Made by a program: the position numbers and the translations under genes. Shown here in pieces: positions 19,834-28,865 of a DNA stretch of 64,000 nt. The first letter of the stretch is position 1, and each line of letters begins with the position of its first letter. The notes under the pieces are model-generated. The model was given only the letters and a program-made list of their open reading frames with translations, was not told where the DNA came from and did no database searches. The stretch comes from Gammaproteobacteria bacterium. Its GTDB lineage: Bacteria; Pseudomonadota; Gammaproteobacteria; Eutrophobiales; Eutrophobiaceae. The stretch covers positions 1 through 64,000 of the forward strand of contig JAJFKL010000021.1 in NCBI GenBank assembly GCA_021773235.1. Direction: 5' to 3'.

Positions 19834-20223
19834 TTAAGCCGCTTTTTTACTACGCTTTGCAGCTGGCTTTTTCGCTGCAGGTTTTGATTCTACAGTTGCA
19901 TTTTCGATATTTTTTTCGAAAAAGCTTACGACATCATCACGTGACCCATTCAAGATTTCAGCTGTTTTACTGCCGAGTTCCATCGCTTTAGTACCATATT
20001 CGGTTGCATACTTCGTTTCAGCAGCCATCAAATCTGTATAGTTAGTGGTTGAACTAAGTGTTTTTACGAACTCAACACCAGATTCGATGCTGTACGTAGC
20101 AAATCCCATCTGCAACTCTGCTAAACTTTTAAATACGTTAGTGTTGATAGCGCTTAATTCTTGCATAGCGGCATATGAAGATTTACCAGTTTCTGTCATT
20201 TTTTCAATTATTTCGTTTTGCAT
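19834..20223 (-). CDS. Phasin family protein with AAKKP-type basic tail
   Basis: Amphipathic granule-coating protein. The 129 residues (from ATG 20223, preceded by GGGAGA at eight bases) are almost all helical: MQNEIIEKMTETGKSSYAAM, LSAINTNVFKSLAELQMGFA and YATEYGTKAMELGSKTAEIL fit the phasin pattern. The C-terminus KPAAKKPAAKRSKKAA resembles histone-like tails of PhaF-type proteins that hold granules on DNA. It is a separate unit with its own promoter, an operator-like motif over the -10 region, and a strong terminator. It is clearly part of the PHA locus. Confidence 0.9.
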   Translation of the reverse strand: MQNEIIEKMTETGKSSYAAMQELSAINTNVFKSLAELQMGFATYSIESGVEFVKTLSSTTNYTDLMAAETKYATEYGTKAMELGSKTAEILNGSRDDVVSFFEKNIENATVESKPAAKKPAAKRSKKAA

Positions 20224-20283
20224 TTCTATATCTCCCGTTAGACTTTTAAGTTTCAATTCCTATAATTAGCGTCGCCGAAATAA

Positions 20284-20339
20284 TTGTGCAACGCAACAAT
20301 ATTGCAATGCAACATATATTAGGTGCCACGCTATGTCAA
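20284..20339 (-). promoter_or_regulatory. Phasin promoter with TTGCA/TGCAA operator
   Basis: On the minus strand TTGACA (20339-20334), 17 bases, then TATGTT (20316-20311) form a near-ideal sigma-70 promoter. The -10 box runs into TGTTGCATTGCAATA (20314-20300), whose core TTGCA-T-TGCAA is a perfect dyad, followed by a second related element (TTGTTGCGTTGCAC) to 20284. A repressor bound here would block polymerase. PhaR-type repressors are known to use TGCA-rich sites before phasin genes; assigning PhaR is inference. Confidence 0.65.
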
Positions 20340-20445
20340 CTATTTTTGAACGAACGACCTACAGTAGGGAATAGAATTGATTGCAGGAGTATTTTGTGCA
20401 AAATTCACACATCTGAAAATACAGCTTTTGCTCTGTACGGCTTTG

Positions 20446-20994
20446 TTAAAAGAATAATTCTTCTGGAGAAGCCTTATAGGCATCCATAGCGTCAGTAATC
20501 TCTTTTTTTGCTTCATCAGCACCGTACCAACCATCGATTTTGACCCATTTATTAGGTTCGAGATCCTTGTAATGCTCAAAAAAGTGTGTGATTTGGTCAA
20601 GTAAGGCGGGCTGTACATCGCTATATGAGTTCACTTTACTATGAAATTTAGATACAGAATCAATAGGAACACACATTACTTTTCCATCATCTCCAGCCTC
20701 ATCTGTCATTTGTAGAACGCCTATGGGTCGACATGGAATAACAGAACCATGAATTAATGGCATAGGCGTCATCACGATAACATCCACTGGATCACCATCT
20801 TTTGCCAACGTCTTAGGTATATAACCGTAGTTACATGGATAATGCATTGAGGTATTTAGAAAACGGTCGACAAACATTGCTCCAGTTTCCTTATCCAGCT
20901 CATATTTCACAGGTTCTCCGTTTAATGGGATTTCTATGATGACATTCACTTCTTCTGGCGGATTTTTGCCGGCAGTTACTCTATCTAGATTCAT
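20446..20994 (-). CDS. ppa: Inorganic pyrophosphatase
   Basis: Soluble family I pyrophosphatase that drives biosynthetic reactions by hydrolysing PPi, including PPi made by the neighbouring acetyl-CoA synthetase. It is 182 residues. Key segments are EIPLNGEPVKYELDKETG, the signature DGDPVDVIV with the metal-binding Asp residues, RPIGVLQMTDEAGDDGK, and HFFEHYKDLEPNKWVKIDGW near the C-terminus. It follows acs by 17 bases and may be co-transcribed, a functional pairing because acs releases PPi. Confidence 0.97.
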   Translation of the reverse strand: MNLDRVTAGKNPPEEVNVIIEIPLNGEPVKYELDKETGAMFVDRFLNTSMHYPCNYGYIPKTLAKDGDPVDVIVMTPMPLIHGSVIPCRPIGVLQMTDEAGDDGKVMCVPIDSVSKFHSKVNSYSDVQPALLDQITHFFEHYKDLEPNKWVKIDGWYGADEAKKEITDAMDAYKASPEELFF

Positions 20995-21011
20995 TAAGTG
21001 TTCCTTAAATT

Positions 21012-22949
21012 TTATTTAATAGCGCGGTTCTCGATAAGATCGTCAACCACAGCCGGTTCAGCTAGCGTACTCGTGTCACCCAAAGTATCCAGTTCATTAG
21101 CTGCCACCTTACGCAATATGCGTCGCATGATCTTTCCTGAACGTGTTTTTGGTAGCCCAGGTGCCCATTGGATCACATCTGGCGAAGCAATTGGACCAAT
21201 CTCTTTCCTGACGTGCTTAACAAGATCCTTGCGTAAGTCATCTGTTGCTTCAACTCCAGTCATTAAGGTGACATAGGCATAAATACCCTGGCCTTTTATA
21301 TCATGTGGAAAACCTACAACCGCTGCTTCAGCAACGTCAGCATGTGATACTAAAGCGCTTTCAACTTCAGCAGTTCCCATGCGATGCCCCGAAACATTAA
21401 TCACATCATCGACACGACCAGTAATCCAGTAATACCCATCTTCGTCCCGACGTGCGCCATCACCACTAAAATATTTGCCCGGAAACATCGTGAAATAAGC
21501 TTCTTTAAACCGATCATGGTCACCATACAAGGTGCGCATCTGGCCTGGCCAAGGACGTTTAATACATAATGCACCCTCGGTTGCACCTTCCAGTTCATTG
21601 CCTTGATCATCCACCAGACAAGGTTCTACTCCAAAGAAAGGAAGTGTTGCAGAACCAGGTTTTAGCGGCGTAGCACCGGGAAATGGTGTAATCAGATGAC
21701 CGCCCGTTTCCGTTTGCCACCAGGTATCAACAATAGGACATTTGCCATTACCAATGACATTGTAATACCACTCCCAAGCTTCGGGATTAATTGGCTCACC
21801 CACTGAACCGAGAACTCGTAAACTCGATCGATCTGTTTTACTTACAAACTCATCGCCCTGCCCCATCAACATACGAATTGCAGTAGGTGCTGTATAAAAT
21901 GAGTTTACTTTCCATTTATCCACGACCTGCCAAAAACGGCTGGCATCTGGGAAGTTTGGCACCCCTTCGAACATTACTGAGGTAGCACCATTGGCAAGAG
22001 GACCATAAACAATATAGGAGTGACCTGTTACCCATCCGACATCAGCTGTACACCAATACACTTCTCCATCCTGATAATCGAAAACATATTTATGCGTCAT
22101 CGCTGCATAGAGCAAGTAACCACCGGTTGTATGCACAACGCCTTTTGGCTTACCGGTAGAACCAGATGTGTAGAGAATGAATAATGGATCTTCTGCATCC
22201 ATCTCTTCAGGGGGACAATCTGTTGATGCGGCATCTACTACATCGTGATACCAAACATCTCTATCATCATTCCACTCAATATCACCACCAGTTCGCTTGA
22301 CCACAATGCAAGTATGCACATTGGGACAATCAGCCAATCCTTTATCTGCATTGGCCTTCAATGGTATATGTTTCTTACCTCGAAGACTGTAATCACTGGT
22401 AACCACTACCTTACAATCTGAGTCATTAATACGATCGCGTAGTGCATCAGGAGAAAAACCGCCGAATACAATTGAATGAACAGCACCGATTCGGGTACAA
22501 GCCAACATAGCTACTGATGCTTCAGCAATCATGGGCAAATATAAACAGACCCTATCCCCTTTTTTAACGCCACGTGCTTTTAGTGCATTGGCAAATCGAC
22601 AAACTTCCTCGTGTAGTTCCTTGTATGTGATTTGTCGATCTTCTTCAGGATCGTCTCCTTCCCAAATAATGGCGACTTGATCTCCCCGTGACTCGAGGTG
22701 CCTGTCTAGACAATTGTATGAAACATTTAACTTGCCGCCAACAAACCAATTGATATTTGCTTCGTTATAATCCCAATCTTGAACCTTGTCCCATTTGGAA
22801 GACCAACTCAGGAATTCTTCGGCCTGTTCACCCCAAAAGGCATCAGAATCATTTATTGACCGCTCATACATCTCACGATATCGTTTTGCATTGATATGCG
22901 CACTTTCAGCAATATTCTCAGGTACATCATAAGTTTTTTCTTCAGACAC
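21012..22949 (-). CDS. acs: Acetate--CoA ligase (acetyl-CoA synthetase)
   Basis: Activates acetate with ATP and CoA to acetyl-CoA, AMP and PPi. It is 645 residues, full length. The AMP-binding signature [20 protein letters not shown] is near residue 260, the adenylate motif [17 protein letters not shown] near residue 510, and the C-terminal [16 protein letters not shown] contains the catalytic Lys that protein acetyltransferases control in this family. Upstream (22950-23208) there is a perfect FNR/ANR box and a copy of the phasin-type operator motif. Placement beside ppa and PHA genes suggests a joint acetate-to-polymer role. Confidence 0.98.
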   Translation of the reverse strand: MSEEKTYDVPENIAESAHINAKRYREMYERSINDSDAFWGEQAEEFLSWSSKWDKVQDWDYNEANINWFVGGKLNVSYNCLDRHLESRGDQVAIIWEGDDPEEDRQITYKELHEEVCRFANALKARGVKKGDRVCLYLPMIAEASVAMLACTRIGAVHSIVFGGFSPDALRDRINDSDCKVVVTSDYSLRGKKHIPLKANADKGLADCPNVHTCIVVKRTGGDIEWNDDRDVWYHDVVDAASTDCPPEEMDAEDPLFILYTSGSTGKPKGVVHTTGGYLLYAAMTHKYVFDYQDGEVYWCTADVGWVTGHSYIVYGPLANGATSVMFEGVPNFPDASRFWQVVDKWKVNSFYTAPTAIRMLMGQGDEFVSKTDRSSLRVLGSVGEPINPEAWEWYYNVIGNGKCPIVDTWWQTETGGHLITPFPGATPLKPGSATLPFFGVEPCLVDDQGNELEGATEGALCIKRPWPGQMRTLYGDHDRFKEAYFTMFPGKYFSGDGARRDEDGYYWITGRVDDVINVSGHRMGTAEVESALVSHADVAEAAVVGFPHDIKGQGIYAYVTLMTGVEATDDLRKDLVKHVRKEIGPIASPDVIQWAPGLPKTRSGKIMRRILRKVAANELDTLGDTSTLAEPAVVDDLIENRAIK

Positions 22950-23010
22950 AGTAGTCCCCCAACCGATTTTATTTACCAGTGAATTATTTATAGTTTGGAA
23001 AAATTAAATA

Positions 23011-23024
23011 TTGATCTAGATCAA
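23011..23024. promoter_or_regulatory. FNR/ANR-type binding site upstream of acs
   Basis: TTGATCTAGATCAA is a perfect match to the FNR-family consensus TTGAT-N4-ATCAA and fully palindromic. Its centre is 69 bases before the acs start codon, with AT-rich -10-like sequence (TAAATAAT) about 22 bases downstream on the minus strand, fitting an activator position. Confidence 0.6.
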
Positions 23025-23123
23025 TTCTTCAAATAAATAATCTAAATGATTTCTTCTCAGAACCTCACATCATATACCTGTCGATTACATTATTTAAATT
23101 TTCTTTTATAGAATCAGAACTTA

Positions 23124-23140
23124 TGTTGCATATTGCAACA
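23124..23140. promoter_or_regulatory. TGTTGCA-TAT-TGCAACA dyad upstream of acs
   Basis: Perfect 7-bp arms around TAT, matching the element over the phasin promoter (20300-20314). It lies about 175 bases before acs and 69 bases past the 3' end of the upstream gene, so regulation of acs is the only obvious role. Confidence 0.5.
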
Positions 23141-23208
23141 CAGCACATGTTTGACCATGCTTTATGATTTTCTCAAAACACCTTGAATTTATTGTCTTTC
23201 TTGTAGCA

Positions 23209-23973
23209 TTAATTAGACGAAAATACTTTTTTCAATAAATCAGTAGTTCTAGCAGCGGGATCAGCTCTAATTAATTTTTCTTCATTAGCAACTAGATTAA
23301 ACAACCCATTGACTGCTTTATCTGTAACATATTTATCTAGGTCTAATGATTCGACATCGATTAATTTTGACATCATGCCAAGGCTATCTATAAGCGCTTT
23401 ATAATTTTCAGTCACACCAACATTATTAGTTGCATGCTTAACTATTGGTAAAAACTGTTGTTGTAATTGACTACCACTCGTTTTTTTCAGGTACTCAGTA
23501 GCTGCGTTATCAGGTCCTTGTAGAATCCCATATGCATCTTCAATAGACATGGTTTTAATAGCGCTACTAAAGATTGTCATTGCTTTTGGTACTGCTTTTT
23601 CAGCCGCTCTATTCATAGACAAAACAAAATCATCGGCAATCTCATCTTGCTTTAATTTTCTCAATGCAGTCTCAACAGTTTTCAGTTTCTCCGGCATTGG
23701 AATTCTTAATTTTGGATGAGCAAAAAATCCATTTTCCTTCCCCAAAGTAGATACTGCGCTCTGACTTCCTTTTATCAATGCTTCTTTCAATCCAGAGACA
23801 ATATCAGCATTACTAAGATTTGACTTACCTAATGCTGCTGGCGTTTGTTCCTTGAAAAACTCAACAAAATCATTCCAAGCCGAATAGCAAGGCAAAGACA
23901 AACCAAGCAGTAGCGGCAGCAACAATAAAGGCTTCAAACTATAATTAATATTCAAAAAGGGCCTCGCTTTCAT
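23209..23973 (-). CDS. DUF4197 domain exported protein
   Basis: A 254-residue protein with an N-terminal hydrophobic signal sequence (LKPLLLLPLLLGLSLPCYSA), then a mostly helical domain with the DUF4197 pattern: GLKEALIKGSQSAVSTLGKENGF, the RIPMPEKLKTVE turn, MNRAAEKAVPKA, and C-terminal DKAVNGLFNLVANEEKLIR. It is expected in the periplasm. The function of the family is unknown. A good context clue is lacking: it is a single gene between acs and a small plus-strand membrane protein. Confidence 0.88.
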   Translation of the reverse strand: MKARPFLNINYSLKPLLLLPLLLGLSLPCYSAWNDFVEFFKEQTPAALGKSNLSNADIVSGLKEALIKGSQSAVSTLGKENGFFAHPKLRIPMPEKLKTVETALRKLKQDEIADDFVLSMNRAAEKAVPKAMTIFSSAIKTMSIEDAYGILQGPDNAATEYLKKTSGSQLQQQFLPIVKHATNNVGVTENYKALIDSLGMMSKLIDVESLDLDKYVTDKAVNGLFNLVANEEKLIRADPAARTTDLLKKVFSSN

Positions 23974-24056
23974 TTATAAATCAGACTGTATATTCTTACA
24001 ATTGAGTATAAAAAATCTTAAGTTTCATATCTCATCGATAAAATAGGGGAATTACT

Positions 24057-24215
24057 ATGAATAAGGTTGTGTTAATAATTATTGCTATCCTGTTGCCACC
24101 AGTTGCTGTTTTTCTAAAAAAAGGGGCAGGTAAAGATTTAATAATTAATATCGTCCTGTGCTTACTGATGTTTATTCCAGGTGTTGTACACGCTATTTGG
24201 CTAACAACGAAGTAA
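24057..24215 (+). CDS. YqaE/Pmp3 family small membrane protein
   Basis: A 52-residue protein with two hydrophobic helices (VLIIIAILLPPVAVFLKKG and IINIVLCLLMFIPGVVHAIW), the PPVAVFLKKG turn and the IPG-hAIW signature of the YqaE/Pmp3 proteolipid family. Members sit in the cytoplasmic membrane and are linked to membrane potential and stress tolerance. GGGG eight bases upstream of the ATG supports translation. It is shorter than usual gene-calling cut-offs and easily missed. It is divergent from the DUF4197 gene. Confidence 0.85.
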   Translation: MNKVVLIIIAILLPPVAVFLKKGAGKDLIINIVLCLLMFIPGVVHAIWLTTK

Positions 24216-24221
24216 AAAATA

Positions 24222-24245
24222 GGGATCAATCTTTCGATTGATCCC
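24222..24245 (-). terminator. Terminator of the OmpA-family lipoprotein gene
   Basis: GGGATCAATC-TTTC-GATTGATCCC is a perfect 10-bp stem. On the minus strand it is followed by TATTTTTTAC, so it ends transcription from the lipoprotein gene; the plus side lacks a T-tract but may still slow transcripts of the YqaE gene. Confidence 0.8.
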
Positions 24246-24270
24246 TTAGATCAAATTGATTTGATAACTG

Positions 24271-25035
24271 TTATTTTGCTAACACATCAACACGTCTATT
24301 TTCTGCTCTTCCTGCTCTTGTATCATTGGATGAAACAGGGTCGCTTTCACCTCTACCAACAGCACTAATACTTGCAGAAACACCTTTTGACTCAAGGTAG
24401 CTCTTTACTGAATTAGCACGTCGCTCTGATAATCCTAGATTGTAATCATCTGGACCGTTACTGTCAGTATGACCTTCAACTGTGATACTAGCATCAGATC
24501 GAGAATTGATAGTTTGCGCAGCATTATCAAGAATTGATTTTGCTTCACTGGTCAGGGTTGCACTATCAAATGCGAAGTTAACACCACTCAGTGAAACAAT
24601 CTTTCTCGTACAACCATCAGTATTTACCACGGTTCCTGCTGGTGTGCCTGGGCATGCATCAAGATAGTTAGGAACACCATCACCATCATCATCTAAAGCA
24701 CAACCATTACTGTCGACTTTAATGCCGTCTGGAGTGAAAGGGCAACCGTCTTTTGCATCTACGACACCATCACGATCTTGATCGTCTGGCCAAAAGTATC
24801 CTGTTTGTTCTGTTGGTTCAGGCGCCATTGAAGGTGCAGTGCCACCACACGCTGGATGGGAAGAATCTGCAGTTCTACCACTGTGGCCCCAACACTCACC
24901 AAATCTATTCACCCAGATTTGACCACCTGATTTAGTTACGTAACCATCACCCGCATCTTCAAAAGATCCTGTGGATGCGCATGCCGAAACTAATGCGAGC
25001 ATAGTTAAGACACATAGTAATTTTAATTGATTCAT
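24271..25035 (-). CDS. OmpA-family lipoprotein with thrombospondin type 3 repeats
   Basis: A 254-residue outer-membrane lipoprotein that should bind peptidoglycan. The signal peptide ends in a lipobox (ALVSAC). After an unusual Gly/Trp/Cys-rich segment (IWVNRFGECWGHSG), residues about 90-130 hold calcium-type TSP3 repeats (DQDRDGVVDAKDGCPFTPDG, DDDGDGVPNYLDACPGTPAG). The C-terminal OmpA domain has VNFAFDSATL, VEGHTDSNG and LSERRANSVKSYLESKGV, including the Asp/Arg peptidoglycan-binding pair. ATG at 25035 is chosen because AGAGGGA precedes it. It has its own terminator and is transcribed alone. Confidence 0.92.
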   Translation of the reverse strand: MNQLKLLCVLTMLALVSACASTGSFEDAGDGYVTKSGGQIWVNRFGECWGHSGRTADSSHPACGGTAPSMAPEPTEQTGYFWPDDQDRDGVVDAKDGCPFTPDGIKVDSNGCALDDDGDGVPNYLDACPGTPAGTVVNTDGCTRKIVSLSGVNFAFDSATLTSEAKSILDNAAQTINSRSDASITVEGHTDSNGPDDYNLGLSERRANSVKSYLESKGVSASISAVGRGESDPVSSNDTRAGRAENRRVDVLAK

Positions 25036-25142
25036 TGTTTTAGTCCCTCTCATCATTCACGATTTTTATGTTGTTTTTTAGATAACTTTCTGATTCTTAA
25101 ATATTATGTGAACTGTGTCACATTAATTCCCCGATTCACAGC

Positions 25143-26375
25143 CTACTTATGAGAATAGCGCTCCTGAACATATTTGTCCACGATATCACGGAATTCCTCA
25201 GCTATATTGTCGCCCCTTAACGTCAATGATTTCTTACCATCAATAAAAACAGGTGCGGTAGGCGTTTCGCCTGTTCCCGGTAAACTAATACCAATATCAG
25301 CATGCTTACTTTCGCCAGGACCATTCACGACACATCCCATTACAGCAAGTGTCATCTCTTCAACACCATGATAATCTTTCTTCCAGACTGGCATCTGACT
25401 TCGCACATAGGCCTGTATACTGTCAGCCAATTCCTGAAAGACTGTGCTGGTGGTACGTCCACAACCAGGACAGGCAGTAACCAATGGGGTAAAGGAACGT
25501 AAACCTATTGTCTGTAATATTTCCTGAGCCACAATAACTTCATTACTTCGATTGCCACCCGGCTCAGGCGTCAATGAAACACGTATTGTATCTCCTATTC
25601 CTTCCTGCAGCAGCACGCCCATTGCAGCTGTTGAAGCGACAATACCTTTCGAACCCATTCCGGCCTCAGTCAATCCTAGATGCAATGCATAATCACAACG
25701 TTTGGCGATATCACGATAAACAGTAATTAGCTTCTGAACACCACTCACCTTACATGACAAAATGATATGGTCCCGAGGTAAACCCAACTCTTCGGCACGT
25801 TCTGCACTATTTAATGCAGAAACAATCAATGCCTCACGCATAACATCGTCAGTGTCCAATGGATTGGATAATTTAGCATTGTCATCCATCATTTTAGTTA
25901 ATAGTACTTGGTCGAGACTGCCCCAGTTCACACCAATCCGGACGGGCTTATCATATTCAATAGCCTTCTCTATCATGGTCGAGAATTGGTTGTCTTTCTT
26001 ACGTCCAAATCCAACATTCCCCGGATTAATTCGATATTTTGCTAAAGCCTTTGCGCAATCTGGATAGTCCGTTAATAATTTATGCCCGTTGTAATGAAAG
26101 TCACCAACTAATGGAACGAGACAGCCAACAGCATCAAGTTTTTCACGAATAGTCGATACTTTTGCAGCCGCATTTTCCGTATCAACCGTTATTCTAACTA
26201 GTTCAGAGCCTGCTGCTGCTAGTTGTTGGACTTGCTTAGCTGTTGCATCAGCGTCGGCAGTATCAGTATTAGTCATTGATTGAACAACAATAGGATTACA
26301 GCCGCCAACGACAATGGAGCCAATTTTTACACCGACGCTATTACGCCTATCGAGTGGACCAAAACTTGAGGACAT
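25143..26375 (-). CDS. ispG: 4-hydroxy-3-methylbut-2-en-1-yl diphosphate synthase (flavodoxin)
   Basis: Iron-sulfur enzyme of the MEP isoprenoid pathway, making HMBPP from MEcPP. It is 410 residues. The TIM-barrel half shows [16 protein letters not shown], and [17 protein letters not shown]; the [4Fe-4S] ligands are in [10 protein letters not shown] and [16 protein letters not shown] near the C-terminus. The ATG at 26375 gives the family length. It is divergent from fabA across 128 bases; no neighbouring MEP genes are present. Confidence 0.97.
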   Translation of the reverse strand: MSSSFGPLDRRNSVGVKIGSIVVGGCNPIVVQSMTNTDTADADATAKQVQQLAAAGSELVRITVDTENAAAKVSTIREKLDAVGCLVPLVGDFHYNGHKLLTDYPDCAKALAKYRINPGNVGFGRKKDNQFSTMIEKAIEYDKPVRIGVNWGSLDQVLLTKMMDDNAKLSNPLDTDDVMREALIVSALNSAERAEELGLPRDHIILSCKVSGVQKLITVYRDIAKRCDYALHLGLTEAGMGSKGIVASTAAMGVLLQEGIGDTIRVSLTPEPGGNRSNEVIVAQEILQTIGLRSFTPLVTACPGCGRTTSTVFQELADSIQAYVRSQMPVWKKDYHGVEEMTLAVMGCVVNGPGESKHADIGISLPGTGETPTAPVFIDGKKSLTLRGDNIAEEFRDIVDKYVQERYSHK

Positions 26376-26503
26376 TTATGAAAACCTTGATGTTAATAAT
26401 GAATACTACGCGCAGTCTAATCCGCGGGAAAACGCTGTCAAGCAGTCAGTTAATTGAATCATCCTGTTAATTTGTTAGGAAAAATTAATATCAGCATGAG
26501 ATA

Positions 26504-27028
26504 ATGCTAACAATGAATAAGAAAAATAGTTTTACACGGGAAGAATTACTTGCTTGTGGACGTGGGGAAATGTTTGGTGAAGGTAATGCCCAGCTACCAC
26601 TTCCTAATATGCTAATGTTTGATCGCATCGTCGATATTTCTGATGATGGTGGTTCAGTAGGAAAAGGACATATAATTGCTGAACTCGATATTACAGCTGA
26701 CCTTTGGTTTTTTGGTTGCCACTTTATTGGCGATCCCGTTATGCCCGGTTGTCTGGGATTAGATGCGATGTGGCAATTAGTCGGTTTTTTTCTGGGTTGG
26801 TCCGGTGCACCAGGGCGTGGTCGAGCTTTAGCTGCAGGGGACGTTAAATTTACCGGGCAAGTTACCCCAAAAAATAAACTAGTAACCTATCATATTGATA
26901 TGAAACGAGTCGTATTACGTAGATTAGTCATGGGTGTCGCCGATGCAACCATGTCAGTAGCTGGAAAAGAAGTCTATGCCGCAAAGGATCTACGGGTAGG
27001 ACTATTTAAATCAACAGAAGATTTTTAG
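26504..27028 (+). CDS. fabA: 3-hydroxydecanoyl-ACP dehydratase/isomerase
   Basis: Introduces the cis double bond of anaerobic-type unsaturated fatty-acid synthesis. The 174-residue hot-dog fold protein has the catalytic His and Asp in [21 protein letters not shown], plus the FTGQV and RLVMGVADA segments. Two starts are possible, ATG at 26504 or 26513, with only a weak GAG upstream; three residues are at stake. It is followed by fabB after nine bases, the standard fabAB operon. Confidence 0.97.
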   Translation: MLTMNKKNSFTREELLACGRGEMFGEGNAQLPLPNMLMFDRIVDISDDGGSVGKGHIIAELDITADLWFFGCHFIGDPVMPGCLGLDAMWQLVGFFLGWSGAPGRGRALAAGDVKFTGQVTPKNKLVTYHIDMKRVVLRRLVMGVADATMSVAGKEVYAAKDLRVGLFKSTEDF

Positions 27029-27037
27029 GAGTTCAAA

Positions 27038-28252
27038 TTGAAAAGAGTTGTCGTAACAGGCATGGGGATCGTGTCTAGTATTGGAAATAATAAAATTGAG
27101 GTGTTGGATTCTCTTAAACAAGGGACATCTGGAATCACACACTGCCCTGAATATGCTGAATTGGGATTTCGTTCTCATGTCCATGGTGCAATTGATCTCG
27201 ACCTGGAATCATTGATTGACCGTAAGCTTAAGCGTTTTATGGGTGACAGTGCTGCTTATGCATATCTTGCCATGCGTGAAGCAATTGAAGATGCATCACT
27301 GGAAGAAGACAACATATCGAATACTCGTACAGGGGTTATTGTTGGTTCTGGCGGCGGTTCAAATGCTAATTTACAGGAGTCGATTGATACCCTTCGCTCA
27401 CGTGGAGCACGTAAAATCGGACCTACTATGGTTCCTCGAATAATGGCAAGCACCAATAGTGCCTGTCTTTCTGTTGCCTATAAAATAAAAGGCGTTAATT
27501 ATTCTATCAGTTCTGCATGTGCAACCAGTGCTCATTGTATCGGCAATGCTTATGAACTAATTCAACTAGGAAAACAGGATGTTATATTTGCTGGCGGTGG
27601 TGATGAGATCCATTGGACCTCGACATTATTGTTCGACAGCATGGGAGCTCTTTCATCAAAGTATAATGATAACCCTACTACAGCTTCTCGCCCATACGAT
27701 GCAAATCGTGATGGATTTGTGATATCTGGTGGTGGCGGAATCCTTGTTCTGGAAGAACTGGAACATGCATTGGCGCGGGATGCAAAAATATATGCTGAAG
27801 TCATAGGTTATGGCGCAACATCGGATGGTTCTGACATGGTCAAACCCTCTGGGGAAGGTGCAGTTAGATGTATGCAACAAGCTATGAGTGGTGTTGATAG
27901 TAAGGTTGACTACATCAATGCGCACGCTACCAGCACACCTGCTGGCGATATCGCTGAGTTAAATGCAATAAAAGAAGTCTTCAAAGATGACATGCCAATA
28001 ATTAGTGCTACTAAATCTCAAACAGGACATGGTCTCGGTGCAGCTGGCGCTAACGAATCGATCTACAGTTTATTGATGTTGGAAAGCGATTTTATTGCCT
28101 CATCTTTGAATATTACTGATCTCGATCCTGGTGCAGCAGAAATGCCAATTGCATTTAATCGAACGGATAATGCAGGACTGCATACAATCATGTCTAACAG
28201 TTTTGGATTTGGTGGGACTAACGCTACCTTAGTGTTTCAAAAACCAGACTAA
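27038..28252 (+). CDS. fabB: Beta-ketoacyl-ACP synthase I
   Basis: Elongates the cis-3-decenoyl-ACP made by FabA. The 404-residue condensing enzyme has the catalytic Cys in [15 protein letters not shown] (near residue 163), and the two His in [13 protein letters not shown] and [16 protein letters not shown]. The start is TTG at 27038 directly after AGGAG, giving the normal [10 protein letters not shown] opening; no ATG gives a better fit. It is the last gene of fabAB, followed by a region with two REP-like hairpins. Confidence 0.97.
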   Translation: MKRVVVTGMGIVSSIGNNKIEVLDSLKQGTSGITHCPEYAELGFRSHVHGAIDLDLESLIDRKLKRFMGDSAAYAYLAMREAIEDASLEEDNISNTRTGVIVGSGGGSNANLQESIDTLRSRGARKIGPTMVPRIMASTNSACLSVAYKIKGVNYSISSACATSAHCIGNAYELIQLGKQDVIFAGGGDEIHWTSTLLFDSMGALSSKYNDNPTTASRPYDANRDGFVISGGGGILVLEELEHALARDAKIYAEVIGYGATSDGSDMVKPSGEGAVRCMQQAMSGVDSKVDYINAHATSTPAGDIAELNAIKEVFKDDMPIISATKSQTGHGLGAAGANESIYSLLMLESDFIASSLNITDLDPGAAEMPIAFNRTDNAGLHTIMSNSFGFGGTNATLVFQKPD

Positions 28253-28321
28253 TTAACACATTATTATTAACACTTGCCTACAGGACGTAGGTAAGGACGA
28301 TTAGTCTGGAACACATATCGT

Positions 28322-28342
28322 TCCCGCCATCCGTGGCGGTCG
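28322..28342. repeat. REP-like hairpin repeat, copy 1
   Basis: TCCCGCCATCCGTGGCGGTCG contains CCGCCA-TCCG-TGGCGG, a 6-bp stem with a four-base loop. An identical 21-base copy starts 51 bases on, at 28373. Such extragenic palindromes are often spread by RAYT transposases; none is in the window. Confidence 0.75.
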
Positions 28343-28372
28343 GTAAATAATTGTTCCTTTCATTATTGACAC

Positions 28373-28393
28373 TCCCGCCATCCGTGGCGGTCG
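28373..28393. repeat. REP-like hairpin repeat, copy 2
   Basis: Identical to the 21-base element at 28322 and in the same orientation. Together they form a direct-repeat pair between fabB and the metallopeptidase-like gene, possibly ending or stabilising the fabAB transcript. Confidence 0.75.
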
Positions 28394-28402
28394 TGCTAAG
28401 CT

Positions 28403-28813
28403 GTGCGGATGGATGCTAAACTATTAGCAGTGCTATTAAGCTGGACGGTAAATCTGTCGAGTTATCCGCACCCAGGTGCCGCACCTGAACTCTCTTATAA
28501 ACCGCACCAGTTTTTTGTTGATGTTGCCTGTGCAGGAAATGAAAAGTGCAAAGCTGTTGCATGGTATGACAATAAAAATACAATATTTCTTGATGATCGT
28601 ATAAAAGGTAATACCGATGCAAACACGCGAAGTGTTGTTGTCCATGAACTCGTTCACTACCTGCAAGATCTCAGTGGTAAATTTGAAGAGATGAATTGTG
28701 ACCTACATGCAAAACGTGAACGCGAAGCATACTCAGTTCAACGCCAATATCTCAATAAAATTGCTGGTAGATTCGTTGCGATTTACATGAACTACCCTCC
28801 ATGCAAAGTATAA
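28403..28813 (+). CDS. Small HExxH-motif exported protein (DUF6647-like)
   Basis: A 136-residue protein with a short N-terminal hydrophobic segment (LLAVLLSWTVNLSSYPHPGA) that may be a signal peptide. The motif VVHELVHYLQ is a HExxH zinc-protease signature; FDDRI-like strands precede it and a Cys pair (CAGNEKC) lies earlier, with another Cys near the C-terminus. This layout resembles DUF6647 proteins, which have no tested activity. The start is unclear: GTG at 28403 or ATG at 28409, with no ribosome site visible. It is adjacent to the REP pair, 52 bases before the antiporter gene. Confidence 0.7.
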   Translation: MRMDAKLLAVLLSWTVNLSSYPHPGAAPELSYKPHQFFVDVACAGNEKCKAVAWYDNKNTIFLDDRIKGNTDANTRSVVVHELVHYLQDLSGKFEEMNCDLHAKREREAYSVQRQYLNKIAGRFVAIYMNYPPCKV

Positions 28814-28865
28814 TTAAACTAATCGGCCGAAAATTATTTAAATAAAATCATGAGCATTATCAATT

